64,000 nt of DNA from JBBDSU01 sp040904825 (GCA_040904825.1 JBBDSU010000050.1:1-64000); one strand, 5' to 3'. Positions 1-8,823 are shown, numbered from the stretch's first letter. Program-made: numbers and translations. Notes: generated by a model not told the origin, from the letters alone.

Positions 1-139
1 GCCGGCGAGTGCACGACGAGCTGCGAGGCTCGCCCACCTGCTGCGCGAACGCTAGCGGTCGCCTCGCCGGTCCGCGCACAGCGGCGCACTGCCCTCTGTT
101 GGCCCGGCTGTGACGACAGCGGTACGGTTTCCGATCCAA
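1..139. other. 5' edge, no confident gene
   Basis: This stretch precedes the tRNA gene. One frame (positions 2-55) reads as a short basic, Ala/Arg/Leu-rich peptide ending in TAG at 53-55, which could be the C-terminus of a gene cut by the window edge, but it is too short to judge. The remainder presumably carries the tRNA promoter. Confidence 0.4.
99..128 (+). promoter_or_regulatory. possible tRNA-Val promoter
   Basis: TTGGCC at 99-104 and TACGGT at 123-128 are separated by 18 nt, which puts a start point a few bases before the mature tRNA 5' end at 140. The match to the sigma-70 type consensus is only partial. Confidence 0.3.
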
Positions 140-211
140 GGGCGCGTAGCTCAGTGGGAGAGCGCTGCCTTCACACGGCAGAGGCCAGAGGTTCGATACC
201 TCTCGCGCCCA
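140..211 (+). tRNA. tRNA-Val (anticodon CAC)
   Basis: A full cloverleaf can be folded by eye. The acceptor stem GGGCGCG (140-146) pairs with CGCGCCC (204-210). The D stem is GCTC/GAGC (149-152 with 160-163). The anticodon stem CTGCC/GGCAG encloses the loop TTCACAC with anticodon CAC at 172-174. The T stem AGAGG/CCTCT encloses TTCGATA. A211 is the discriminator base. The 3' CCA is not encoded, since ACCC follows, so a nucleotidyltransferase must add it. It decodes GUG valine codons and lies about 60 nt upstream of thrS. Confidence 0.97.
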
Positions 212-269
212 CCCTGGATGTCAAGGGTTGATGTGCAACCCGTGTCTGGCGACGACGGAGCGTGCGACG

Positions 270-2270
270 GTGACCGACAGTCTGCGCGTTCGCAACGCTG
301 ATCGCGAGGTAGTGCTCGAGAGGGGCTCCAGCGCGATCGATGCGCTCAAGGCCCTGGAAGCGGTGCGAGGTGCCATCGTGGCCGCTGACGTGACCGTCGA
401 GGGGATCTCCCGCCAATGGGATCTTGACCGAGCTTTGCCCCAGGCTGATCTGGTTGAGATCGCACCCATCGCCGCAGATTCAGCCGCGGGTCTTGCAATC
501 CTGCGGCATTCGACCGCCCATGTGATGGCGCAAGCTGTGACGGATCTGTATCCCGAGGCCAAATGGGCGATCGGTCCTCCTATTCAGGACGGCTTCTACT
601 ACGACTTTGACGTTGACCGTCCGTTCACACCGGAAGATCTTGAACGCATCGAAGCTCGGATGGATGAGGTCGCACGTGAACGTCAGCGATTCGTCCGTGA
701 AGAAGTCTCACACGAGGACGCCCTAGCTGAGTTTGCCGACCAGCCTTACAAGCTGCAGATCATTGCGTCTGTCGACGATGGGTCGACGCTCAGCAGCGTC
801 GACGCGCCCGAAGATGGCACGACGCTGACGATCTACCGCAATGTTCGGCCTGATGGGACGGTTGCGTGGTCTGATCTGTGCCGTGGACCTCACGTTCCCT
901 CAACTGAGCGCATCCCGGCCTTTCGCCTGTTGCGGAGCGCAGGTGCATATTGGCGCGGCCGCGAGGATCAGCCGATGCTGCAGCGGATCTATGGGACGGC
1001 CTGGGAATCGCGCAAGTCGCAACAGGCTTACCTCGACATGATGGCCGAGGCCCGCCAGCGAGACCACCGCAAGCTCGGCCGCGAACTTGAGCTGGTGCAC
1101 TTCCCTGAACAACTCGGCCCAGGCCTAGCGCTCTTCCTTCCCCACGGTGCACGCGTCCGCAAGATCATGGAGGACTGGATTCGGGATGAAACCCTCGCCC
1201 GAGGGTATGAGCCGGTCTATACGCCCCATATCGCCAAGGACGAACTGTGGGAGATATCCGGCCACCTGGAGAACTACAGCGAGTTGATGTACCCGGGCAT
1301 GGACCTGGATGACGGGGCCAGTTATCGCCTCAAGCCAATGAACTGCCCCTTTCACATTCTGGCGTTCATGTCGCGAACACGCTCCTATCGCGAACTGCCG
1401 CTGCGCATCGCCGAGCTGGGCACGGTCTACCGCTACGAGCGGTCCGGCGTGGTCAATGGTCTGCTGCGTGCGCGCGGATTCACCCAGGATGACTCGCACA
1501 TCTTCTGTCGTCCTGATCAGGTTGTGGATGAAGTCGTCGACTGCATCGAGTTCGCTCGCGACGTCTACACGGCGTTTGGGCTCGGTGAACCGTCGCGGAT
1601 TGCGATCTCGACACGCCCTGAGAAGTCGCATGGGACCGACGAGCAATGGGCAGTAGCAGAACAGGCGGTCATTGACGCCGTCGAACGAACCGGCCTGGCC
1701 TATGAAACTGATCCCGGAGAAGGGGCGTTCTACGGTCCCAAGATCGATATCCACGCGAAGGATGCGATCGGCCGTGAGTGGCAGCTGACGACGGTGCAGG
1801 TCGACCTGAATCTTCCAGAACGATTCGATGTCACCTACATCGGTGATGATGGTGCCAAGCAGCGGGCGGTGATGGTGCACCGGGCACTGTTCGGCTCCAT
1901 CGAGCGCTTCTTTGCGGTGATGGTGGAATCGTTCAACGGTGCGTTCCCTGTGTGGATGGCTCCGGAACAAGTGCGGGTGGTGCCGGTCGCTGCCGACTTT
2001 GTTGCCTACGCCGACGAGGTGCGCAGCACCTGCGTGGCGGCGAAGTTGCGTGCTTCAATCGACGCTTCCGACGACACCCTTGGTGCCAAGATCCGTTCGG
2101 CGCAGACGTCAAAGATCCCCTACACGCTCATTGTGGGTGCTCAGGAACAGGACACCCAGACGGTGGCCGTGCGTGCCTACGGCGGGGAGCAACGCAAGGA
2201 TGTGCCAGTTGACGCTTTCGTCGCCGAGCTGGTGGCTGAGGCGGTTGCACCGACGCGTCGCGATCGCTAG
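270..2270 (+). CDS. thrS: threonine-tRNA ligase
   Basis: ThrRS charges tRNA-Thr in the cytoplasm. The protein has the family's order: N-terminal TGS domain, second editing domain (HSTAHVMAQA, a zinc-type HxxxH region), class II catalytic core with motif 2 (RYERSGVVNGLLRARGFTQD), and a C-terminal anticodon-binding domain. KPMNCPFH marks the zinc and active-site region. The length of 667 residues is usual. I chose GTG270 because GGAG at 257-260 is well spaced before it. In-frame TTG228 and ATG231 exist but have a poorly spaced AGGG, and they would add a Cys-containing leader not seen in the family. It heads the thrS-HIT-pgsA-patA-pimA block that is conserved in actinobacteria. Confidence 0.95.
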   Translation: MTDSLRVRNADREVVLERGSSAIDALKALEAVRGAIVAADVTVEGISRQWDLDRALPQADLVEIAPIAADSAAGLAILRHSTAHVMAQAVTDLYPEAKWAIGPPIQDGFYYDFDVDRPFTPEDLERIEARMDEVARERQRFVREEVSHEDALAEFADQPYKLQIIASVDDGSTLSSVDAPEDGTTLTIYRNVRPDGTVAWSDLCRGPHVPSTERIPAFRLLRSAGAYWRGREDQPMLQRIYGTAWESRKSQQAYLDMMAEARQRDHRKLGRELELVHFPEQLGPGLALFLPHGARVRKIMEDWIRDETLARGYEPVYTPHIAKDELWEISGHLENYSELMYPGMDLDDGASYRLKPMNCPFHILAFMSRTRSYRELPLRIAELGTVYRYERSGVVNGLLRARGFTQDDSHIFCRPDQVVDEVVDCIEFARDVYTAFGLGEPSRIAISTRPEKSHGTDEQWAVAEQAVIDAVERTGLAYETDPGEGAFYGPKIDIHAKDAIGREWQLTTVQVDLNLPERFDVTYIGDDGAKQRAVMVHRALFGSIERFFAVMVESFNGAFPVWMAPEQVRVVPVAADFVAYADEVRSTCVAAKLRASIDASDDTLGAKIRSAQTSKIPYTLIVGAQEQDTQTVAVRAYGGEQRKDVPVDAFVAELVAEAVAPTRRDR

Positions 2271-2332
2271 GAAGTGATCGCCAATGATCGAGACACTCGA
2301 TCTGGTGTCCATTCGTCGAAGGCCAGGATGAG

Positions 2333-2953
2333 ATGAACAAATCCGATGGCAGCGATCGTCCGGATGCGTCTCGCCAACGCCCTGCGCCTGACCACCTCGC
2401 TCGATTGTGGGCGCCGTGGCGGTCGGGCTACGTCACCGGGGATGCCGACAGTCAACCGCCAGCGCTCGACGAAGCACAAGATCCCGCCGCCGCAACGACA
2501 GGCACCTGCGTGTTCTGCAACGCGCCGGCAGGTGGCTCCACTGGCGACGAACGAGCATTGGTGGTGCATCGCGGTGCCACGGTGTACGTGGTGCTCAATG
2601 CCTACCCGTACAACCCCGGGCACGTGATGGTCGTGCCCTATCGGCATGTCGCAGATCTGGTCGATCTGGACGACGGTGAGCTGGCCGAAATTTGGGCGCT
2701 GACGAAGACCGCCGTGGCGGTTCTTGGGCACGCTCTGTCGCCGGGCGGCTTCAACGTTGGAATGAATCTTGGCCGCGCCAGCGGAGCGGGCATTGCTGAT
2801 CACTTGCATCAGCACGTCGTGCCCAGATGGGCAGGCGACACCAATTTCATGACAACCACCGGGTCATCGACACGAGTGCTCTCGCAGGCGCTGACTGAAG
2901 TTCATGCCGTACTTGCCCCTGCGTTCGGTCGTGGTCAAGGTGGCCCCGACTAG
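2333..2953 (+). CDS. HIT family nucleotide phosphorylase/hydrolase
   Basis: A histidine triad protein of 206 residues. The triad H157-x-H159-x-H161 (HLHQHVV) is intact and is followed by the usual PRW. An upstream FCN Cys and an NPGHVMVVPYRHV segment fit the branched HIT/Ap4A phosphorylase group to which the mycobacterial neighbour of pgsA belongs. Such enzymes cleave dinucleoside polyphosphates such as Ap4A in the cytoplasm. The substrate here is inferred from family and synteny only. It sits between thrS and pgsA, as in Mycobacterium. The ATG start has AGGATGAG just upstream. The first 60 residues are polar and low in complexity, so a later start cannot be excluded. Confidence 0.9.
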   Translation: MNKSDGSDRPDASRQRPAPDHLARLWAPWRSGYVTGDADSQPPALDEAQDPAAATTGTCVFCNAPAGGSTGDERALVVHRGATVYVVLNAYPYNPGHVMVVPYRHVADLVDLDDGELAEIWALTKTAVAVLGHALSPGGFNVGMNLGRASGAGIADHLHQHVVPRWAGDTNFMTTTGSSTRVLSQALTEVHAVLAPAFGRGQGGPD

Positions 2954-3071
2954 AGTCAGACCCCGAAAGACTGGCCGCCGGGATGCGTCGGCGACCGTTG
3001 CTTGGTGCCCGCGGAGCAGCAAACGACGCGGCAGCGTGACACGGTGAAACGACTGAAATTCGAGGTGAGAT

Positions 3072-3845
3072 TTGGCACTTCGTGCGCGGTTCCCCCGCTA
3101 CGTCGAGGCGGCAACGGCTCCTATTGGCCGAGTTCTCGGCCGGACCGGAGTCAGCCCCAACGTTCTGACCACGATGGGCATCGTGCTGACTGCAGTCGCG
3201 ACCGGGCTGGTCGCAGCTGACCGGCCCGTGCTGGCTGGATGGGTGCTCGTTGCCGGTGGGCTCATGGACACGCTCGATGGCGCAGTGGCGCGCGCGATAC
3301 AGCGGTCGACACCGTTCGGTGGATTCTACGATTCAGTCAGTGATCGCATCGCTGACGGGCTCATCTTGGGGGGGATCGCCTGGTGGGTGCGTGACGAACC
3401 ACGGTTGTTCCTGCTCGCGGTTGTCGCACTGGTAGCAGCCGAGGTGACCAGTTATGTGCGGGCCAAAGCTGAGGCGATCGACCTGGAATGCTCCGTTGGC
3501 ATCTTGGAGCGGGCTGAGCGGGCCATCGCATTGATGCTGGCACTTCTTCTCCACCAGTGGCTGCTGGAGATCGTGCTGTGGGTGTTGGCCATAGGCGGCG
3601 TGGTCACGGTGATCCAGCGCATCCATCATGTGTGGTGCCAGATTGATCGGGATGTTCCCGCCGAACTGCTGGCCCTGAGTCGAGGTACCCGGGCGTGGAG
3701 CCGCGCGTTCAAGGCTGCCGCTCGCCGGTTCTACGGGCAGCGCAATTTCGACGCTGCCAACGACCGTGGCGTTGACCGTGCGATGACCGATCAATCGACC
3801 CCGCAAGCGCCATCGGAGTTGGACGACAGCGGCGGTCGCTCATGA
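3072..3845 (+). CDS. pgsA: phosphatidylinositol phosphate synthase (CDP-alcohol phosphatidyltransferase)
   Basis: An integral membrane CDP-alcohol phosphatidyltransferase of 257 residues. The signature is complete: D66-x2-D69-G70-x2-A-R74-x8-G83-x3-D87-x3-D91, the metal and CDP-diacylglycerol site. Context (an acyltransferase and PimA directly downstream) indicates the actinobacterial enzyme that joins inositol-1-phosphate to CDP-diacylglycerol, giving PI phosphate for PI and PIM lipids. I start it at TTG3072 because GAGGTGAGA (3062-3070) lies immediately upstream and no ATG/GTG in this frame is better placed. Several hydrophobic segments follow the motif, and the last 50 residues are a polar tail. 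The stop overlaps the next start (ATGA), so the two are translationally coupled. A phosphatidylglycerophosphate synthase would share the motif but is less likely here. Confidence 0.9.
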   Translation: MALRARFPRYVEAATAPIGRVLGRTGVSPNVLTTMGIVLTAVATGLVAADRPVLAGWVLVAGGLMDTLDGAVARAIQRSTPFGGFYDSVSDRIADGLILGGIAWWVRDEPRLFLLAVVALVAAEVTSYVRAKAEAIDLECSVGILERAERAIALMLALLLHQWLLEIVLWVLAIGGVVTVIQRIHHVWCQIDRDVPAELLALSRGTRAWSRAFKAAARRFYGQRNFDAANDRGVDRAMTDQSTPQAPSELDDSGGRS

Positions 3846-4861
3846 CGGACCTCGGCATCCGTGAGCTGCCGCCACCTGGCCGCATGAGTCCGCGGCAGCG
3901 ACTGGCGTACTGGCGGTATCGGGCGTTGTGGGGTGCCGTGTCGCACGCGCCTGACGGCATGGTCCGCCGTTCGGCGCGTCGTGTCGGATCGTGGTGGATG
4001 CGTACCGCGTCGCCAAGGCAACGGGCGCAGGTGCGCGCCAATCTTCAACGGATTGTCCCGGGAGCCAGCCCAGGCGAGTTAGCTGATCTCGTCCATGAGG
4101 CGTACGTGTCGTATGCCCGCTATTGGATTGACAGTTTCCGTCTGCATCGCATGAACAGTGAGTCCCTGGCCTCGGCAACCCAAGGGGAAGGCCTTGCCCA
4201 CGGCGACGCAATCCGTGACGCAGGTCAGGGCGGCATCTTTGCCACAGCTCATCTTGGCAGTTGGGATGTCGGAGCACGATTCATTGCCGACAGGGGATGG
4301 AGAATGGTGGTGGTCGCCGAAGTGGTTGAACCACGACCGTTGTTCGAACGCTTCGTTCGACTCAGGCAAGCATCAGGCATTGAGGTCATTCCGTTAACGC
4401 GCGGGGCGGATGTTGTGCGTCAGCTAGAAAAGCGTGTAGTCGAAGGCGGCCGCATGGCGACGCTCCTTGCCGACCGGGACTTGACTCGCCGTGGACCGAT
4501 CGTTGAATTCTTCGGTGAGCCATGCAGGCTGCCGTCGGGGGTGACAATGCTTGCCCAACGCACGGGACGCCCGGTGATCGTTGGGGCGTACCTCGCCGAT
4601 CGCGATGGCTACCGGGCAGTCGTCTCCCCGCCACTCCAGCTCGACACGGTGTCGATCTACGACGGGACGCAGCAGGTAGCGACCGCACTCGAGGCGTTGA
4701 TTGCGCGGTTCCCTGATCAATGGCATGTGTTCGTTCGGAACTGGTTGGTCGATCGAGAACCGAAGCATCCAGTGGTCGAGTCTTACCAGCGAGGTGATGA
4801 CTGGCGCGATATAGCCCGCAGCGAACGCAGGGTCTACGGCGGGGACCGCCAGCGCCGATGA
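3842..4861 (+). CDS. phosphatidylinositol mannoside acyltransferase (LpxL/HtrB family)
   Basis: A 339-residue member of the LpxL/HtrB lysophospholipid acyltransferase family. The catalytic HX4D motif is H137-LGSW-D142. The later block LLADRD...FFGEPCRLPSG matches the family's substrate pocket. Its position between pgsA and the PimA-type mannosyltransferase, with 4-nt overlaps on both sides, identifies it as the counterpart of mycobacterial PatA, which acylates the mannose of PIM at the inner membrane face. Acyl donor specificity cannot be read from sequence. Basic N-terminal residues fit peripheral association with the membrane. Confidence 0.88.
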   Translation: MTDLGIRELPPPGRMSPRQRLAYWRYRALWGAVSHAPDGMVRRSARRVGSWWMRTASPRQRAQVRANLQRIVPGASPGELADLVHEAYVSYARYWIDSFRLHRMNSESLASATQGEGLAHGDAIRDAGQGGIFATAHLGSWDVGARFIADRGWRMVVVAEVVEPRPLFERFVRLRQASGIEVIPLTRGADVVRQLEKRVVEGGRMATLLADRDLTRRGPIVEFFGEPCRLPSGVTMLAQRTGRPVIVGAYLADRDGYRAVVSPPLQLDTVSIYDGTQQVATALEALIARFPDQWHVFVRNWLVDREPKHPVVESYQRGDDWRDIARSERRVYGGDRQRR

Positions 4862-6114
4862 ATCGTGACCGGCTCCGGGTAGCGATCATCTCTCCGTACG
4901 CATTGGGTGTTCCCGGCGGCGTTCAGTCACACGTCGCACGCCTGGCAGCTTCGTTGGCCGGGCGTGGCGATGCCGTGCTCATCGCCTCGCCTGATCCTTC
5001 CCAGGCGAGTGGGGTTCAGGGTCGTGGGGTTGAGACAAGTCGAGGCAGCCCGCCAGTGCGTCGTGACGATGTCCGCATTCCTGGTGGGGTTGCCGACACA
5101 TCCATTGATGATGTCTCGACGACCGAATCTGAGTTCGGGCACGTCCGCTCGGCGGGCACCGGACGCCACCTGGCGGTGAGTTTCAACGGAGCCGTTGCGC
5201 CCGTCGGCGTGACACCGTCAGCATGGCGTCGCCTGCGCACCATTGTTGATGATTGGGCACCTGACGTGGTCCATGTTCATGAGCCAGCGGTGCCGCTAGT
5301 GGGGTGGGCAGCCTTGCATTGCGATAGCGCACCCATCGTCGCGACATTCCACGCCTACTCGGAACGTCAGCGTGCTTACCGTCTGGCAAGCACGATCGTG
5401 AACCGGTGGCTGCGCAACCTGTCCGGCTATATCGCGGTGAGCCCCGCCGCTGCTGCTTACCACGCAGGCGCACTCGGCCTGGAGGTGGAACGATTCGACA
5501 TCATTCCCAACGGAGTGGATGTCGCCGCCTTCTCACCTCCGCCGTCCGCGCCACCAACCGATCGCCGGCTTGCGGGTGCGGAGCCCCAGATCCTGTTCGT
5601 GGGCCGGCTTGATCAACGCAAAGGCTTGAGCGTCCTCATCGAGGCATTCGGGCTCCTACGCCAGCGCCGTTCGGTGCGACTCGTCGTCGTCGGAGACGGT
5701 CCTGATCGCCGCGAGGCTCACGACAGGATTCAGCCTGCCGACCGTGACGCAGTTGAGTTCCTTGGGCGCATCGACAACGATCTGCTCGCCAGCTCCTACC
5801 AGCAGTCGAGCGTGTATGTCGCGCCGTCACTCGGGGGCGAATCATTTGGGATCGTCCTGCTGGAAGCCATGGCCGCTGGCGTGCCAGTGGTCGCGTCCGA
5901 CATTCCTGGCTACCGGGCTGTTCTCGGAGACGGCGAATTCGGGTGCTTGGTGCAGCCAGGCGACCCGGAAGCGTTGGCGATGGCGATAGCCCACATGCTC
6001 GACGATGCTCAGGCGGCGGGCCGCATGGCTGCCAGGGCGCGCATCCATGCCGATGGTTTCGATTGGGCCATTGTCGCCGAGCGAGTTCGTGAGAGATATC
6101 TCGCGGCTGTCTAG
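4858..6114 (+). CDS. pimA: phosphatidylinositol alpha-mannosyltransferase (GT4), PimA-like
   Basis: A GT-B glycosyltransferase of family GT4. Seen directly: the N-terminal GGVQSHV loop that binds the lipid acceptor and donor, the VHVHEP segment, VGRLDQRKG opening the C-terminal Rossmann domain, and the EX7E nucleotide-sugar motif E328...E336 (GGESFGIVLLE). In the family this enzyme transfers the first mannose from GDP-mannose to PI at the cytoplasmic membrane face. At 418 residues it is about 40 longer than mycobacterial PimA. The extra length is a polar insert at roughly residues 45-105 in the N-domain. ATG4858 overlaps the acyltransferase stop (ATGA). It is the last gene of the PI/PIM cassette. 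Confidence 0.88.
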   Translation: MNRDRLRVAIISPYALGVPGGVQSHVARLAASLAGRGDAVLIASPDPSQASGVQGRGVETSRGSPPVRRDDVRIPGGVADTSIDDVSTTESEFGHVRSAGTGRHLAVSFNGAVAPVGVTPSAWRRLRTIVDDWAPDVVHVHEPAVPLVGWAALHCDSAPIVATFHAYSERQRAYRLASTIVNRWLRNLSGYIAVSPAAAAYHAGALGLEVERFDIIPNGVDVAAFSPPPSAPPTDRRLAGAEPQILFVGRLDQRKGLSVLIEAFGLLRQRRSVRLVVVGDGPDRREAHDRIQPADRDAVEFLGRIDNDLLASSYQQSSVYVAPSLGGESFGIVLLEAMAAGVPVVASDIPGYRAVLGDGEFGCLVQPGDPEALAMAIAHMLDDAQAAGRMAARARIHADGFDWAIVAERVRERYLAAV

Positions 6115-6255
6115 CGCCGCGGTCGAGATGGAGCGGTCGCGAGCCGCCAGCGAGGTGGAACGGATAGTGTCTGCCGCGCTGTTGGCTGGCTCGCAGGTGT
6201 TCACTGGCCGGCAGCGACTCGCCGGTGGGATGGTGGCCGTCCGTCCTGCGCACGT

Positions 6256-6286
6256 TTGCGACTATGCTGCGGATTGTTCGTACACT
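6256..6286 (+). promoter_or_regulatory. possible promoter of the DUF3048 lipoprotein gene
   Basis: TTGCGA at 6256-6261 and TACACT at 6281-6286 are about 19 nt apart, inside the 238-nt spacer after pimA and about 70 nt before the lipoprotein start. I see nothing else in this spacer. Confidence 0.3.
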
Positions 6287-6352
6287 TCGCGCGCGCCGGC
6301 CAGCGGCGCCCGCTTGCGCCCTGACTCGGGCATCAACACGTTGGAGGTCCTC

Positions 6353-7495
6353 GTGGTTCGTCGTGTCCTGCTTGCGATTCTTGCGGGAGCTGTTGTCCTG
6401 TCCGCCTGTTCCTCCGATGAAGAGGCGCCCGTCGAAGAGGTCGCACCCGTCGAAGAGGCGCCGGTTGAGGAAGCGCCCGAAGTTGTCGAGGAACCGGTGG
6501 TTCCCGACGGCGAGCCTTCCCCGCTGACCGGAGAACCGCTCACATCGGAGCAGTTCGAGCAGCCGATGCTCATGGTCAAGGTTGACAACGATGGACGCTC
6601 GCGTCCACAAAGTGGTCTTGAGGCTGCCGATATCGTGCTCGAGGAGGTTGTGGAAGGCGGAGTAACGCGCTTCCTAGCGTTCTTCCACTCGGAGCTTCCG
6701 CGCTCGATTGGCCCGGTTCGCTCTGGTCGCCCCGTTGATGCCGAGCTGCTGCACGCCTTTGGCCGGTCGGTCTTTGCGTACTCCGGCGCTCGCCCTGAGG
6801 TATTGGCCATGCTGGCGGCAACACCGGCGGTCAAGATGGCTGACCCCGGCGGTGCCAATAACTACTCCGTTTATGAATTTCAGCCGGCGTGGAGTCGCTC
6901 CCGCGAGCGCGCCGAGGCCGCGGCCAACTGGCTCAATCTCTTCGTGCATCCCAACGAATTGATTGAAGAGGCCATGCGCCGCGACCCCGACCCGGTGCCT
7001 GACATCGGCTGGGTGTTCTCGGAAGACATTCCCGATGGCGCAGATGAGTGTCCGCCGGGTGCCGCCAGCTGCGTCGAACCTGGTGCAGAGATCCGCATCA
7101 ACATGTCGACCTCGTACTACACCCGATGGGAGTATGACGAGGAAGAGGGCGTCTATCGCCGTTTCCAGAATCAATGGCCGTTCTATGCTGCCGACCCTGA
7201 GCAGTTCGGCGTGCAAGGCGAGCGCACGGTCGGCGCGGCAAACGTCGTCATCTTGGGCGCACGCCACTACATAGGTGCGAGCGGATACCCGGAGACTGAT
7301 TCGACGACGCCCGCTGAGGGCACACGTGCAGTGATCCTGCGAGATGGCCTGCGCTATGAAGCTGTATGGGTTCGTCCGGAGGTGGACAGCCCCATCCTGC
7401 TGCAGACGCCGGACGGTCAACCGTTCCCGTTGAAGCCTGGACGGACATGGCTCCACCTGCCATCAACCACCAATATTCCGGCGCCGATTTCCTGA
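6353..7495 (+). CDS. DUF3048 domain lipoprotein (YerB-like)
   Basis: A predicted exported lipoprotein of 380 residues. Starting at GTG6353, with GGAGGT at 6343-6348 just upstream, it has two Arg, a hydrophobic core and the lipobox LSAC, so Cys would be lipidated after signal peptidase II cleavage. A Glu/Pro/Val-rich tether (repeats of APVEE) spans about residues 20-50. Next comes the two-part DUF3048 fold with typical blocks (PLTGEPL, VKVDND, RPQSGLEAADIV, RSGRPVDAEL). The function of the family is unknown; YerB of Bacillus is the named relative. It has its own spacers and a hairpin behind it, so it is probably monocistronic. The open frame extends upstream to 6005 but overlaps pimA, and only the GTG start produces the signal peptide. 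Confidence 0.88.
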   Translation: MVRRVLLAILAGAVVLSACSSDEEAPVEEVAPVEEAPVEEAPEVVEEPVVPDGEPSPLTGEPLTSEQFEQPMLMVKVDNDGRSRPQSGLEAADIVLEEVVEGGVTRFLAFFHSELPRSIGPVRSGRPVDAELLHAFGRSVFAYSGARPEVLAMLAATPAVKMADPGGANNYSVYEFQPAWSRSRERAEAAANWLNLFVHPNELIEEAMRRDPDPVPDIGWVFSEDIPDGADECPPGAASCVEPGAEIRINMSTSYYTRWEYDEEEGVYRRFQNQWPFYAADPEQFGVQGERTVGAANVVILGARHYIGASGYPETDSTTPAEGTRAVILRDGLRYEAVWVRPEVDSPILLQTPDGQPFPLKPGRTWLHLPSTTNIPAPIS

Positions 7496-7500
7496 CCAGC

Positions 7501-7549
7501 AATGCACCTGGGCCCCATCCGCTGGGAGCGGCTGAGGCCCAGGTGCATT
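7501..7549 (+). terminator. nested (branched) hairpin terminator
   Basis: The 14-nt arm AATGCACCTGGGCC (7501-7514) is perfectly complementary to GGCCCAGGTGCATT (7536-7549). Inside the 21-nt loop is a second perfect hairpin, CCGCT-GGG-AGCGG (7519-7531). It begins 6 nt after the lipoprotein stop. There is no T-run behind it, which is common for actinobacterial terminators. Confidence 0.75.
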
Positions 7550-7735
7550 CAGGGGTTCGCGCTGCATTATGACGGCGGGGAACTGTTGCTGACTTGCCGA
7601 CAGCCGCCGGTGGGTGAACACTGTTACAGACGTGCCGCCTAGGTGGCGTGTTAGCCCCTTGTGTCACGTCCATTGCCCTCACCGCGAGTTGCCCGCGCCG
7701 GCCGTTCGGTGCGCCAGTCCCAGGAGTACGCATCA

Positions 7736-8650
7736 ATGAGTGAGTCCCAGGCCACAGCCTCCAGTGCAGCACCCACCGGGACCACCCGCGTCAAGCGTGG
7801 ACTTGCGGACATGCTCAAGGGCGGCGTCATCATGGACGTTGTCACGCCGGAGCAGGCGGTCATTGCTGAGGAGGCTGGCGCGGTCGCGGTGATGGCTCTG
7901 GAGCGGGTACCTGCTGATATCCGCCGTGATGGTGGTGTCGCTCGCATGAGTGATCCCGAAATGATCGAAGGCATCATCGAGGCTGTCTCGATCCCGGTCA
8001 TGGCCAAAGCACGCATCGGGCATTTCGTTGAGGCCCAGGTACTCGAGTCGCTTGGCGTCGACTATGTCGACGAGTCGGAGGTCCTTACGCCAGCCGATGA
8101 AGAGCACCACATCGACAAGTGGCGGTTCAAGGTGCCATTCGTGTGCGGCGCTACCAATATCGGTGAAGCTCTGCGGCGTATCTCCGAAGGCGCTGCCATG
8201 ATTCGTTCCAAAGGCGAGGCCGGTACGGGCAATGTTGTCGAAGCGACCCGGCACATGCGTTCGATCACCGCTGCGATCCGGCAGATCGCGTCGATGGATA
8301 CCGATGAGTTGTATGGCGTGGCCAAGCAGCATCGTGCGCCGATCGAGTTGGTGCGCGAGGTCGCTGAATTGGGTCGACTGCCCGTCGTGCTGTTCACAGC
8401 GGGAGGTATCGCCACACCGGCCGATGCCGCGATGATGATGCAACTGGGCGCCGATGGTGTCTTTGTCGGCTCAGGCATCTTCAAATCCGGTGACCCGCAG
8501 CGCCGTGCTCAGGCCATCGTTGAGGCAACCACCAATTTCAGCGATGCCGAAGTGATCGCCAAGGTGTCCCGCAACCTGGGTGAAGCGATGGTCGGTATCG
8601 AGATTCACACGCTGCCCGATGACCAAAAGTATGCCGGTCGAGGCTGGTGA
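7736..8650 (+). CDS. pdxS: pyridoxal 5'-phosphate synthase, PdxS subunit
   Basis: PdxS condenses ribose 5-phosphate, glyceraldehyde 3-phosphate and ammonia to make pyridoxal 5'-phosphate, working as a cytoplasmic dodecamer with PdxT. The 304-residue protein shows the strongly conserved family blocks: MLKGGVIMDVV near the N-terminus, ALERVPADIR, the lysine segment VMAKARIGH, DYVDESEVLTPAD, and FVCGATNLGEALRRI-like text with Ile for Leu. ATG7736 is preceded by AGGAG at 7722-7726. The longer open frame back to 7661 lacks a site. It lies next to pdxT, as in Mycobacterium, where an acyl-CoA thioesterase separates the two; that gene is absent here. Confidence 0.96.
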   Translation: MSESQATASSAAPTGTTRVKRGLADMLKGGVIMDVVTPEQAVIAEEAGAVAVMALERVPADIRRDGGVARMSDPEMIEGIIEAVSIPVMAKARIGHFVEAQVLESLGVDYVDESEVLTPADEEHHIDKWRFKVPFVCGATNIGEALRRISEGAAMIRSKGEAGTGNVVEATRHMRSITAAIRQIASMDTDELYGVAKQHRAPIELVREVAELGRLPVVLFTAGGIATPADAAMMMQLGADGVFVGSGIFKSGDPQRRAQAIVEATTNFSDAEVIAKVSRNLGEAMVGIEIHTLPDDQKYAGRGW

Positions 8651-8823
8651 CCACGACACCCGCCGGGCGTAGCCACGAGCGTTCTTGGATTCCGGGGGAA
8701 ACACTCCTCCGAAACGGCGTGGCGCGCGACCGATCGGTTGGGGATCGTCGACTGACCGGTGAGCCTGTTTCGCTCCATGGCCACGGATCGCAGGGTGATG
8801 AGGCTGGCGCGGGCGACCAGCTC

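Noticed and set aside
2..55. Possible C-terminal end of an upstream gene (17 codons to TAG)
   Set aside because: Too short to recognise; composition alone is not enough.
5636..6610. Minus-strand open frame of 324 codons over pimA and the lipoprotein gene
   Set aside because: It lies antisense to two well-supported genes and has no domain or ribosome site; long antisense frames are expected at this GC content.
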